A stretch of DNA of 39,474 bases from positions 1,678,672-1,718,145 of the forward strand of contig NZ_VWSH01000001.1 of assembly GCF_008629695.1 (NCBI RefSeq), in the 5' to 3' direction. Below are positions 1 to 8,632 of this stretch, one piece after another. Below the pieces are notes generated by a model. It was not told the DNA's origin and ran no database searches. It saw nothing but the letters and a program-made list of their open reading frames with translations. The first letter of the stretch is position 1; each line of letters opens with the position of its first letter. This DNA is from Taibaiella lutea. GTDB taxonomy: Bacteria > Bacteroidota > Bacteroidia > Chitinophagales > Chitinophagaceae. The position numbers were made by a program, and so were the translations under genes.

Positions 1-3000
1 TGTGTTTACAGCCCTAACCTGGCTTGTAGTAAGGTTATCCCAAAGGAATGAAGGCGTATTAGGCTGAACACCTGCATCCAATACAATAGAAGTACCGCCG
101 TCAACGCACATATTAACATCCGGCCCTAAATCTACCACAGGTTTAGGATAAATATTGGCGTGAACTGCTAAACGTGGAGTCTCACAAGGAGCCTGCATAC
201 CAAATCTGGCATTCGGCAAATTAGTATTGGTTCCGGTACCTGCTATTCCACAGCTTGACCCCGGATCATCGGTATTATTACTTAGGAAGCGTCCTGAAAT
301 TGTCCTTGACTGATGATTTCCGGTTGAAGAAAAACCAGGTTGAACCTGACTTCTGCAAACTTCTATAACGATGTTATCGGTTCCATTCCATACTAAAGGC
401 GTTCCGGTGAAAGTATAAGTATTCCAACCGATAACCGGCATAACAGAACTATTGGTATAAACTTGAGTTGTTCCGCTCTGCCAGGTAGTAAGAGTAGTCA
501 TTGTCGATGGAACAAACTTTACTTTAATAGTAAAATTCGGAATCGGGTTTGCCGGAAGGCTTGTACAATTAAATGCAAGAGAGGTAAGATTGCCCGGATT
601 TCCACCCGCAGCAATTATTTCAGGCGCTGTATATAAGAATTCCAAACTATACCTTCTCCACCATTCGCTGTATGGCCCTGCAAGGTTTCCTGTACCGCCG
701 GAAGAAGTAGTCCCGGTACCCACTTGTATAGTTACAGGCGCTCCACCTCCTGAACCACCTTCTGCAGCAACATAATAGGTTTGAGATGCAGTTAAAGATG
801 GCGTAATCCAGGGTGTGCCGGAGCCTATTGATAAACCACCGGTCGGAACGTCATACCACTTAGCAGTACTGTTACCACCTGTCTGTGCCTGCAATGTAAC
901 TGTACCTGGTCCGCAATTAAAACTATCTGTAACACCCAATAATTGAGGATTAACTACCACAACATATTTAACCGGCATCTGACAAGTATCTGTTATAGAT
1001 TTAACCAGCGCACGATAGTAGTGGTTGGCAGTTAATGTTGGTGTTGTATAACTTGTACCGGTGGCTCCGGTTATGTTTACATAAGAAGAAGGTACTCCGG
1101 TTGTCGATTCCTGCCACTGAACTGAATTCGGGGCATATCCTGTAGCAGGCATTAAGGATAAGGTTGAAGTTCCTGTAACACAAATAGAATCAGGCAAGCC
1201 TTTAATTGTTACTGAATCAGGCTGAACCCAAATATTAATCGTATCTGCAAAAGTACAACCTGTAGGAATGGTTGGATCGCCAGCCATCAGGTAATAGGTT
1301 TGTTGTCCCACGTTCGTGGTTTTCATGTATATACTTGTAGCGCTGCCTCCTGTATAAGGAGTAGTAGCTGCAGCATTTGTATATAGATTTGTTATCGGCG
1401 TCCAGTTATAAGAAGGATAAGCCGGCGTTGGCTGAGTTAATGTAATAGCGGCAACTTTATTGTTACAAACTACAGCCGGGAATGTTTTTCCTACGACCGG
1501 ACTTGAATTAATAGTTGCTACTACCGGTACTCTTGGTCCTTCACAACCTCCAATTGCTGAAACTCTCCAATCATAGCTGAAATAATAAACATTTGCAGTA
1601 GGAGAATTAAAGCCCTGAGAACCGGATGTAATATTTAGAACAGGACATGTGAATGGATAAGCAGAAGCATTAAACCCTTCATTGCGCAAATTAGTAAGTC
1701 CTGTAAATGCAGCAATTCCCATAATATAATTTCCCGGAGGCAATGAATTAGCACCTACATAAACCATCGTCTTTGTAGTTCCTGTTCCGGTCATTGATGG
1801 AGATACAGGTCCGGTATACACAACCGCCTGAGTGGTTGCATTCCATACTCTCATCTGGATAGTTCCTGTGCCGATAGGATAGACTCCCACTGAATCAATG
1901 TTACAAGTATTTGTTACTGTAAAATTTAATCCCCAACCGACAGAAGTAGTAATAAAAGGATTATTCTGAATGAAATTAGGCAGACCTACATTATACTGTG
2001 CATTATTTCCATTAACAACCGAAGCAGCATAATAAGTGGTGTTCTGAGTCAAATAGGGTGTGCTATAAGTATTGTTTGTAGAAATAGGTATTGTTTGTGT
2101 CAGACTTGTAAACCAGCGAATACCCGCTCCTCCTGCCGGAGTAGCCGTTAAATTAACGGTTCCCGGTCCACAACGTGAGCCAGGTGTGGTTGCAGGTGTA
2201 CCTGGATTAAGAACCACAACTTGTGCAGAAGCCGGAGTAGTTATTAACGTTGTAGTACCATTGCATATTAGTTGACATCTGTAATAAGGCGAAGCTACAG
2301 GAGATACCGAATAGGTTGGTCCTGTGGTAGTTGCAAGATTAGTCCATGGACCACCTGCAGCAGGTGCAGATTGCCATTGATAAGTTAAACCTAATGTTGG
2401 TGGCATAGGCGTATTAGGTACAAATTCCAAAGTTGCAGCCTGGGAATAACAAACATTACCTGGCGTAACCGTAGTTGTTGCAGCAGTAGGAAGCCCTGTT
2501 TGAGCACTGCAATTAGCCGGAGGCGTCCAGCGATATATTTGGCCTGTTGCAGGTTTTGTGGCAATACCGGTTGTAAATGTAGTCGAAGATGCCGTTGGGG
2601 TCGGCGTCGCATTATTTAATGACAAATACGTAGGAGTAGCCAGGCCATCAACGATACCAATAGAAGCACCACTCGAACCTGACGGGTTTCCCGGTTGGGA
2701 TTCCTGATTATAAATGTACTCTATAACATTGGTTGTTTCATATAACTTTACCTGACAACTGATGTTTGGGCCTGTTGTACTCCAGTTCCATTCCCAGTTC
2801 TTAAACTGAAATGTAAAAACACGATTAGGCGCAGCTCCGGTTGTAGTATAGACTGCCTGACCTGTTGCACCATCCAAGTCGTCCCACAACCACATTAAAG
2901 CAGGTTTAATGGTACCAAAGCTTGAAGCATCATTAAATGCCGTACTGGCTGATCCTGTAGAGAAAGTTAAATAGCCATTAGATCCCGCCCTAACGGATGT

Positions 3001-3237
3001 ATAATTTACACCACAAAAATTAAATGTGAAATTTAAAGGGATAGTAGTAGTTGAACAGTTATCATCACCTTGCACAGGCGTAAATGATGTTCCGGTAATT
3101 GTTGCGTACGTGCCTGCTACTGCAGTAAATCCGTATTGAGATGCGGTTTGCGCAAATGATTTACTTTGACCTAATAACCAACCTACGGAGGTTAATAAAA
3201 TCAGAATACGCATTTTTTTTGTAAAAATGTTTCCCAT
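1..3237 (-). CDS. Large secreted T9SS-type multidomain surface protein, C-terminus beyond window
   Basis: The minus-strand frame is open from the ATG at 3237 to base 1, 1079 codons with no stop, and runs off the left edge. I chose this start over the ATG at 3213 because its first residues (MGNIFTKK) align with the start of the paralogue at 5790-8027 (MQNFFTKS). A signal peptide (about residues 1-31) precedes a domain of about 200 residues shared with both downstream paralogues (FTFNFCG, SNGYLTF, LMWLWDD, KLYETTNVIEYIY). Ig-like modules follow, together with two beta-rich segments absent from the paralogue; one contains PNFTIKVKF and NGTDNIVIEVC. The visible end (TPSFLWDN...SQVRAV) matches the other protein near its residue 490, so roughly 250 residues, including PKD and type A sorting domains, probably lie outside. 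Likely an outer-membrane-exported adhesin or structural protein; substrate unknown. Confidence 0.88.
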   Translation of the reverse strand, partial: MGNIFTKKMRILILLTSVGWLLGQSKSFAQTASQYGFTAVAGTYATITGTSFTPVQGDDNCSTTTIPLNFTFNFCGVNYTSVRAGSNGYLTFSTGSASTAFNDASSFGTIKPALMWLWDDLDGATGQAVYTTTGAAPNRVFTFQFKNWEWNWSTTGPNISCQVKLYETTNVIEYIYNQESQPGNPSGSSGASIGIVDGLATPTYLSLNNATPTPTASSTTFTTGIATKPATGQIYRWTPPANCSAQTGLPTAATTTVTPGNVCYSQAATLEFVPNTPMPPTLGLTYQWQSAPAAGGPWTNLATTTGPTYSVSPVASPYYRCQLICNGTTTLITTPASAQVVVLNPGTPATTPGSRCGPGTVNLTATPAGGAGIRWFTSLTQTIPISTNNTYSTPYLTQNTTYYAASVVNGNNAQYNVGLPNFIQNNPFITTSVGWGLNFTVTNTCNIDSVGVYPIGTGTIQMRVWNATTQAVVYTGPVSPSMTGTGTTKTMVYVGANSLPPGNYIMGIAAFTGLTNLRNEGFNASAYPFTCPVLNITSGSQGFNSPTANVYYFSYDWRVSAIGGCEGPRVPVVATINSSPVVGKTFPAVVCNNKVAAITLTQPTPAYPSYNWTPITNLYTNAAATTPYTGGSATSIYMKTTNVGQQTYYLMAGDPTIPTGCTFADTINIWVQPDSVTIKGLPDSICVTGTSTLSLMPATGYAPNSVQWQESTTGVPSSYVNITGATGTSYTTPTLTANHYYRALVKSITDTCQMPVKYVVVVNPQLLGVTDSFNCGPGTVTLQAQTGGNSTAKWYDVPTGGLSIGSGTPWITPSLTASQTYYVAAEGGSGGGAPVTIQVGTGTTSSGGTGNLAGPYSEWWRRYSLEFLYTAPEIIAAGGNPGNLTSLAFNCTSLPANPIPNFTIKVKFVPSTMTTLTTWQSGTTQVYTNSSVMPVIGWNTYTFTGTPLVWNGTDNIVIEVCRSQVQPGFSSTGNHQSRTISGRFLSNNTDDPGSSCGIAGTGTNTNLPNARFGMQAPCETPRLAVHANIYPKPVVDLGPDVNMCVDGGTSIVLDAGVQPNTPSFLWDNLTTSQVRAVNT

Positions 3238-3418
3238 AAAAAAATAAAAAAGTTAAACTACGAGATTATTGGTTAAGGTTCTCTTTCCGGGGTATGATAA
3301 AAAAAATTGCGTTATCTACCCAACCATTTCAGGATAGACAGATAAACTTTAAAAAAAGTTGGTTAATTTTTTGTTATCGTAAAGTATTTGTTAATCAGGA
3401 TTTAAATAACTTTAAATA

Positions 3419-3436
3419 AAGCGCAAAGGAGCGCTT
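3419..3436 (-). terminator. Weak hairpin after the small TPR gene
   Basis: AAGCGC and GCGCTT form a 6-bp stem with a 6-nt loop. Read on the minus strand it is followed by TATTTAAAG, a poor T-tract. It sits 17 nt after the TPR gene stop, so it may be a weak terminator. Confidence 0.3.
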
Positions 3437-3453
3437 CGTAATGAAATACCACA

Positions 3454-3765
3454 TTAATATGTGAGTTCATCATAAACACTTCGCAACTCACTATAAGCAT
3501 GATTATCGCCGGCAGCTTTTGCAGCTTCCATCCCTTTACCATAAATGCTAATAGCTTCATCCGGCTTACCTATGCGTTCCAGAAGTTTGCCGTAATGATA
3601 ATAAGTTGCAACATAAGACGGATTCGATATAAGATTTTGCTCAAAGCATTTTGTGGCTTCTTCATCATCACCTTCTTTCAAAAATTCCAATGCCAGGGCA
3701 TGCATCAAAAAATTATCACCGGGACTTTCTTTCAGGAATTGCTGTAGTTGAAATATTCTGCTCAT
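3454..3765 (-). CDS. Small TPR-repeat protein
   Basis: This is a 103-residue protein made of about two and a half tetratricopeptide repeats. The clearest run from YVATYYHYGKLLERIGKPDEAI at about residues 52-73, with the usual small/large residue alternation. There is no signal peptide or membrane segment, so it should be a cytosolic protein-protein interaction module. It lies between two T9SS surface-protein genes on the same strand but has its own promoter box 5 nt upstream and a strong terminator in front of that, so it is probably transcribed independently. The specific partner is unknown. Confidence 0.82.
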   Translation of the reverse strand: MSRIFQLQQFLKESPGDNFLMHALALEFLKEGDDEEATKCFEQNLISNPSYVATYYHYGKLLERIGKPDEAISIYGKGMEAAKAAGDNHAYSELRSVYDELTY

Positions 3766-3769
3766 GATA

Positions 3770-3777
3770 CAAAACTA
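3770..3777 (-). promoter_or_regulatory. Bacteroidota -7 box for the small TPR gene
   Basis: Minus-strand TAGTTTTG is an exact TAnnTTTG match ending 5 nt before the ATG at 3765. The transcript would start at or very near the start codon. I saw no clear -33 TTG. Confidence 0.5.
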
Positions 3778-3871
3778 CTGAATATCGTTGCGACAACAAG
3801 CTAATATCATACATTGCTCAATTGCCGGAGTTGCCTGTATAAAGCCTGATTCAAATCGCAGTATCCAAATA

Positions 3872-3905
3872 AAAGAGGCTATCCGTAGTTCCGGATAGCC
3901 TCTTT
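3872..3905 (-). terminator. Strong terminator after the 603-residue T9SS protein
   Basis: A perfect 14-bp stem (AAAGAGGCTATCCG and its complement) with a 6-nt loop is followed on the minus strand by TTTTATTT. It begins about 30 nt after the stop of the gene at 3937-5748 and insulates the TPR gene. Confidence 0.85.
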
Positions 3906-3936
3906 CGATTATTAAATCTGTAATTCAAAGTTTGTA

Positions 3937-5748
3937 TTATCGTATCACTTCCAGTTTCTTTATCAATCTTCCCCTTTCAGAATTAATTACCACATTATAG
4001 ATTCCTGATACTAAACCGGCGCTATTAAACCGGAATTTAGTCGCATTAATATTATCCGATCTGAAAACCTGCTGACCCGCTATATTCAAAACCGCAATGG
4101 ATTTAATCTTTATGCCGCTATTGTTAGCGATAGTAACCCATGCCCAGGAAGGGTTGGGATAAATGGAAATAACATTTTGAAGGATATCCAAATCATTCAT
4201 ACCGGTTGGAATACCGTCACTATGAATAACTTTCGTAACTGTAACATCTCCACAATCCTGATTATTTCTCACAGTAAGGCTTACAGTGTAATCTCCTGCA
4301 ATATTGTACTGATGATTAACCTGGCCCGGAATGCCTGTACCCGGCAATGTCTGCCCGTCTCCAAAATCCCAGATATAACTTGTGACATTCTGGACCCCGA
4401 CAGCATTAAATGTATAACTGCCGCCCGTATTATCAATTATCGCAATTGAATTTACTTCAGGACTCGGGTAAGCAGCAACAACTACAGTATCTCTGTCAAA
4501 ACAACCGTCTGTGTTTTGCACTTTTACATTATAACTACCTGGCGTAGAAACCTGAATTGTTTGTGTAATATGTCCGTTAGCCCATATATAAACAGGATTC
4601 TTAGGATGCATCCCCGCATCAAGGGTGATTTCAGACTCTTCGCAAATCACCGCGTTTTGTGGATTAATACTTAAAATCACACCAGTTAAGTTAGCCGCTT
4701 TTGAATCAGTGACCGTATCGTTTGTATTTACGGCATCAGGCAAACCATTCGCCTGCACAACCCATGCTTTAATAACTTTAGGAGTATTGTCAGCAAAGAA
4801 CACATCTCCAAGACTCACAATCGCTGTATTGTTGGGAGCAGTAGTAAAGTTCGTAATCGGAGCCGGTGCAGTATACGCAACAGGAGCCTGAGCAACTCCA
4901 TCAACCGTCCAGTTAATAAGAATATCATTTATTGTTGCCGTACCCTTATTAGAAACTGCTACCGATACAGGAGCTGAAGCATTTGAACAAAAATTTTCAA
5001 GAGTTATTACACTATCCATTTGAACATCAATAGGAGGTGTTGGCTTAAACCTGTATATCTGGCCATTAGCAGGTTTGGCTCCAATATTGGATGTTAAAGT
5101 GGTTGATGATGCAGACGGGGCTGCAGTAGCGTTATTTAATGAAAGATAAGTTGAGGTCGTCTGATCGTCAACAATACCTATAGTGGCACCGCCAGAACCT
5201 GTTGGGTTCCCGGCCTGGGTTTCTTGTTTATAAATATATTCTATAATATTTGTAGTCTCATATAATTTCACCTGAATACTGATATTTGGACCCGCTGCAT
5301 TCCAGTTCCATTCCCAATTTTTAAACTGAAAAGTGAAAACGCGGTCAGGCGCTGTGCCGGTTGTTGCATAGGTTGCTGTTCCCGTTCCCCCGTCTATATC
5401 ATCCCACAGCCACATTAATCCGGGTTTAATAGTTGCAAGTCCGGCAACACTATTGGTGGCCGTTTGTCCCCAACCTGTAGTAAAAGTCAGATATCCATTT
5501 GAACCAGCTCTTACAGTAGTATAATCCTCTCCGCAAAAGTTGAATGTAAAACCAAGAGGTACTGTTGCCGCAGGACAAACATCATCACCCTCAACTGCCG
5601 TAAAAGCTGTACCTGCAGCCATGTTGGTATAGGTTCCTGCTAATGCTGTAAATTGATATGTATTGGCTCCCTGAGCGTTTACATCTTGAATAAACCAAAA
5701 TGATATAATACTCAGAGCAATAAAACGGGGTAATTTTCCTTTATTCAT
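3937..5748 (-). CDS. Secreted T9SS protein with CARDB-, Ig- and PKD-like domains
   Basis: A 603-residue exported protein. Signal peptide about 1-25. Residues 27-235 are the N-terminal domain shared with its two neighbours (FTFNFCGEDYTT, SNGYLTF, MWLWDD, KLYETTNIIEYIY). About 245-360 resembles a CARDB-type domain, 365-435 an Ig-like module (YIWANGHITQTI), and 440-515 a PKD domain (YIWDFGDGQ, GDYTVSLTV). The last 77 residues are a T9SS type A sorting domain beginning at YPNP (530-533) and ending in KKLEVIR. The motif continues PSWAW where YPNPxxG is usual, so the conserved Gly is replaced. The gap to the upstream paralogue is 41 nt, so the two may be co-transcribed. Function beyond cell-surface display or adhesion is not evident. 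Confidence 0.88.
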   Translation of the reverse strand: MNKGKLPRFIALSIISFWFIQDVNAQGANTYQFTALAGTYTNMAAGTAFTAVEGDDVCPAATVPLGFTFNFCGEDYTTVRAGSNGYLTFTTGWGQTATNSVAGLATIKPGLMWLWDDIDGGTGTATYATTGTAPDRVFTFQFKNWEWNWNAAGPNISIQVKLYETTNIIEYIYKQETQAGNPTGSGGATIGIVDDQTTSTYLSLNNATAAPSASSTTLTSNIGAKPANGQIYRFKPTPPIDVQMDSVITLENFCSNASAPVSVAVSNKGTATINDILINWTVDGVAQAPVAYTAPAPITNFTTAPNNTAIVSLGDVFFADNTPKVIKAWVVQANGLPDAVNTNDTVTDSKAANLTGVILSINPQNAVICEESEITLDAGMHPKNPVYIWANGHITQTIQVSTPGSYNVKVQNTDGCFDRDTVVVAAYPSPEVNSIAIIDNTGGSYTFNAVGVQNVTSYIWDFGDGQTLPGTGIPGQVNHQYNIAGDYTVSLTVRNNQDCGDVTVTKVIHSDGIPTGMNDLDILQNVISIYPNPSWAWVTIANNSGIKIKSIAVLNIAGQQVFRSDNINATKFRFNSAGLVSGIYNVVINSERGRLIKKLEVIR

Positions 5749-5789
5749 AATAATATTTTTAATATAATTTAAGTCGATTAATTCCGGGA

Positions 5790-8027
5790 TTATTTAATGA
5801 TTTTAAGTTTCCTTGCGACTGTTCCTTTATCAGTATAAACTTCTATAGTATACACGCCTGGTGCGATACTGTCAAAGTTGATAACATGTTTGTCTTTTGA
5901 ATCTGCTTTTGAATGATAAACTAATTGGCCCAAAATGTTATAAACCTCTATCTTTTCCATCTCAAGGTTTGCCTTGTTATGAATAGTGGCGTGGCCATTT
6001 GAAGGATTTGGATAAACCGTAAGCTCATCATTGCTCAGGTTAATTTGACGGATGCCGACAATATGTGTTGCCAGTGTATCGGTAGTAAATCCGCAGATGC
6101 TGCTCAGTCGCAACACTACTGTATAATCGCCCATGTTTTCGTATTCATGAATTGGAGAAGCCTGATAACTATGCGGAGATCCATCACCAAAATCCCAGTC
6201 GTATCCGACCACATTCTGAGGGTAAACAGCAGTGAAATGAAAGAGCATCTGACCATTGTTTACAACGTTTATGCCGCCGATCGACGGCAATTCTCCCTGC
6301 ATTGTTACCTGAATAGTATCGGCAGCGGTGCAGCCGCCCGCATTTGTCACAAAGACATTATATGTGCCTCCTGAATTTACCTCAATAGTCTGACTTATCT
6401 GACCGGTATTCCAGTAATATTCAATTCCGTCATTGCCGGCATCCAGCGTAAGGGTAGTCCCATTACAAACCAAAGTATCATCACTCAGATCAATAACCGG
6501 ATTATTTACAATAGTAAAATTTACGGTATCGCTGCCTATACAGCCATAACTATTGGTAACCTGCACATAATAAGTACCGCTGGCAGTAACGGCTCTTACC
6601 TGACTTATGCTGTTATCATCCCAAAGGAATGAAGGATTATCAGGCTGGAAGGCTGCATCCAGTACAATCCCGTCACCCATGTCAACGCATTTGTTACCAT
6701 CAGGACCTAAATCAACTGCAGGCTTCGGATAAACATCTACATTAATAGCTTTCCTTACGCCCTCGCAGCCTCTGGCATTAACAGAGGCAACATAGACAAC
6801 ATAAGTATTGTTGCTATCCAGCGTCAGGTATGGCGTGCTGTATATGTTGTTTGTTGAAACAGGTGTTGCCTGTGTCATACTGTTAAACCAACGGATAGTA
6901 TTGCCGGCACCGGGATCTGCGATTAAGTCCACACTTCCAAATCCACATTGCGTTATATCAGCAGGTATTACAGGTATTCCGGGATTATCAATTATCACCT
7001 GGGTTGGTGTTGATGTCATTAATACGGTTAATGAATTGCACAATAACTGACACCTGAAAAACAACGGGGTACTTACAGGTGTCGTAGTCGTGTATGTAGG
7101 CGTGGCAAAATTGGTTGTTCCCAAATTTGTCCAGGGCCCCGTGGCTGCCGGTGAAGATTGCCACCTGTAGGACGTTCCTGACATTGCCGGTAATGGCGTT
7201 ACAGGAACGAAACCCAATGTTACGTTCCCTGATATGCATATAGTATCAGGATCTACTGTTGTAGCCGCAGAAGCAGGTAAATTTGTAACTGCACTACAAT
7301 TAACAGGCGGCGTGAAACGATAAATCTGACCGGTAGCAGGTTTAGTATTAATATTCGTAGTAAAACTGGTTGAGGAAGCTACGGGAGTTGCGGTGCTGTT
7401 GTTTAAAGACAGGTAAGTTGCCGTGGCCGAACCGTCTGCTATACCGATAGACGCACCACCTGAACTACCGGGATTACCTGCGGCTGCCTCTTGCCTGTAA
7501 ATATATTCTATTACATTCGTGGTTTCATATAATTTGACCTGCACACTTATTGTAGCGACATTGGAGCTCCAGTTCCACTGCCAATTCTTAAATTCCATGG
7601 TAAACACCCTATTGGGAACAACGCCTGTTGTTGTATAAGATGCAGCACCTATATTTCCTCCGCCGTCCAAATCATCCCAAAGCCACATTAAAGAAGGCTT
7701 AATAACATTCAGGTTATTGGCAGTATTACTTAAGGTATTTGCTCCGGTCGTCGAAAAAGTCATATAACCATTTGAGGCAGCTCTTATGGTTGTATAATCT
7801 ATACCGCAAAAATTGAATGTAAATCCGAGAGGAATGGTAGCAGCGGGACAAACATCATCACCCTGAACTGCGGAAAATGCTGTTCCCGTAATTGACGTAT
7901 ATGTGCCTGTTGCTGCTGTAAACCCATATTGATTCGCTGCCTGCCCAAATGCCTTGTTTTGAAACACCCATCCGGACATGGTCAACAAAATCAAGCTGCA
8001 AATGCTTTTCGTAAAAAAATTCTGCAT
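5790..8027 (-). CDS. Secreted T9SS protein with Ig-like and PKD domains
   Basis: A 745-residue exported protein. Signal peptide about 1-28. The shared N-terminal domain occupies 30-240 (FTFNFCGIDYTT, MWLWDD, KLYETTNVIEYIY). Several Ig-like modules follow, including one with PSFLWDDNSISQVRAV and one with IEYYWNTGQISQTIEV. A PKD domain lies at about 575-655 (YDWDFGDGS, GDYTVVLRL). The type A sorting domain starts near residue 659 with the canonical YPNPSNG (about 672) and ends in ARKLKIIK. It is the closest relative of the truncated protein at the left edge but lacks the segments inserted there. It is first in a minus-strand run with the 603-residue gene. Likely a surface adhesin or matrix protein. 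Confidence 0.9.
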   Translation of the reverse strand: MQNFFTKSICSLILLTMSGWVFQNKAFGQAANQYGFTAATGTYTSITGTAFSAVQGDDVCPAATIPLGFTFNFCGIDYTTIRAASNGYMTFSTTGANTLSNTANNLNVIKPSLMWLWDDLDGGGNIGAASYTTTGVVPNRVFTMEFKNWQWNWSSNVATISVQVKLYETTNVIEYIYRQEAAAGNPGSSGGASIGIADGSATATYLSLNNSTATPVASSTSFTTNINTKPATGQIYRFTPPVNCSAVTNLPASAATTVDPDTICISGNVTLGFVPVTPLPAMSGTSYRWQSSPAATGPWTNLGTTNFATPTYTTTTPVSTPLFFRCQLLCNSLTVLMTSTPTQVIIDNPGIPVIPADITQCGFGSVDLIADPGAGNTIRWFNSMTQATPVSTNNIYSTPYLTLDSNNTYVVYVASVNARGCEGVRKAINVDVYPKPAVDLGPDGNKCVDMGDGIVLDAAFQPDNPSFLWDDNSISQVRAVTASGTYYVQVTNSYGCIGSDTVNFTIVNNPVIDLSDDTLVCNGTTLTLDAGNDGIEYYWNTGQISQTIEVNSGGTYNVFVTNAGGCTAADTIQVTMQGELPSIGGINVVNNGQMLFHFTAVYPQNVVGYDWDFGDGSPHSYQASPIHEYENMGDYTVVLRLSSICGFTTDTLATHIVGIRQINLSNDELTVYPNPSNGHATIHNKANLEMEKIEVYNILGQLVYHSKADSKDKHVINFDSIAPGVYTIEVYTDKGTVARKLKIIK

Positions 8028-8632
8028 AATTAAAATAATAATTTAGATTATAAAAAACATTAAATCACATTAAAAAATGCAATTTTAATGCCAATATAAT
8101 ACATAAAATTATAATTTCATACTCTAATCCAGCATTTTTAACGAATTTAACAGTTAAAAAAGTTATAAAACAAACAAAAACACTAACAAATAAATGGAAA
8201 TATATAAAAGCATAAACAAATAACAGAAAAGACTTTAAGAAATAAATTAAATTTAATAAATAATAAAAAATTGAAAATCAATAGTTTAAAACTAAATGTA
8301 AAATCCCAAATTAACATAATCGCATGCATGAATGACAACTATTTTTGTAAAAATGATTTACAGGACTAAAAAATTTAAAATAAATACTTTTAAATCACTT
8401 AAATAAGTATATTTAAATACCATTTATACATTATTGATTAATCACATTCAATAGATACGTTTTCAATTCATCATTTTGGTTACCGTTTAAATATTCAATC
8501 CCGAAAAATGATAATCTCTCCAGTCACTATATCCCTGCTTTATCATTAAAATATATAAAACCAATTCAATAAAGGAATAAGCAAAAAAGCTATTTTTGTC
8601 AGGTTAAAAATTAAAAAAATAAAACACCGTAC
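8028..8632. other. AT-rich divergent intergenic region without a gene
   Basis: About 600 nt separate the minus-strand surface-protein genes from the plus-strand YfhO-family gene. The DNA is extremely A+T-rich, with many A and T runs, and no credible ORF was seen. It should hold promoters for both directions. Two exact plus-strand TAnnTTTG boxes occur, at 8340-8347 and 8591-8598. I saw no exact minus-strand box for the surface-protein gene. Confidence 0.7.
8591..8598 (+). promoter_or_regulatory. -7 box for the YfhO-family gene
   Basis: TATTTTTG matches TAnnTTTG exactly and leaves a leader of about 28 nt before the ATG at 8633. No obvious -33 element. Confidence 0.5.

Noticed and set aside
4132-4140. 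GTAACCC word within the 603-residue T9SS gene, matching the ECF promoter box
   Set aside because: It lies inside coding sequence and lacks a CGkATwA partner at 14 nt, so it is a chance match.
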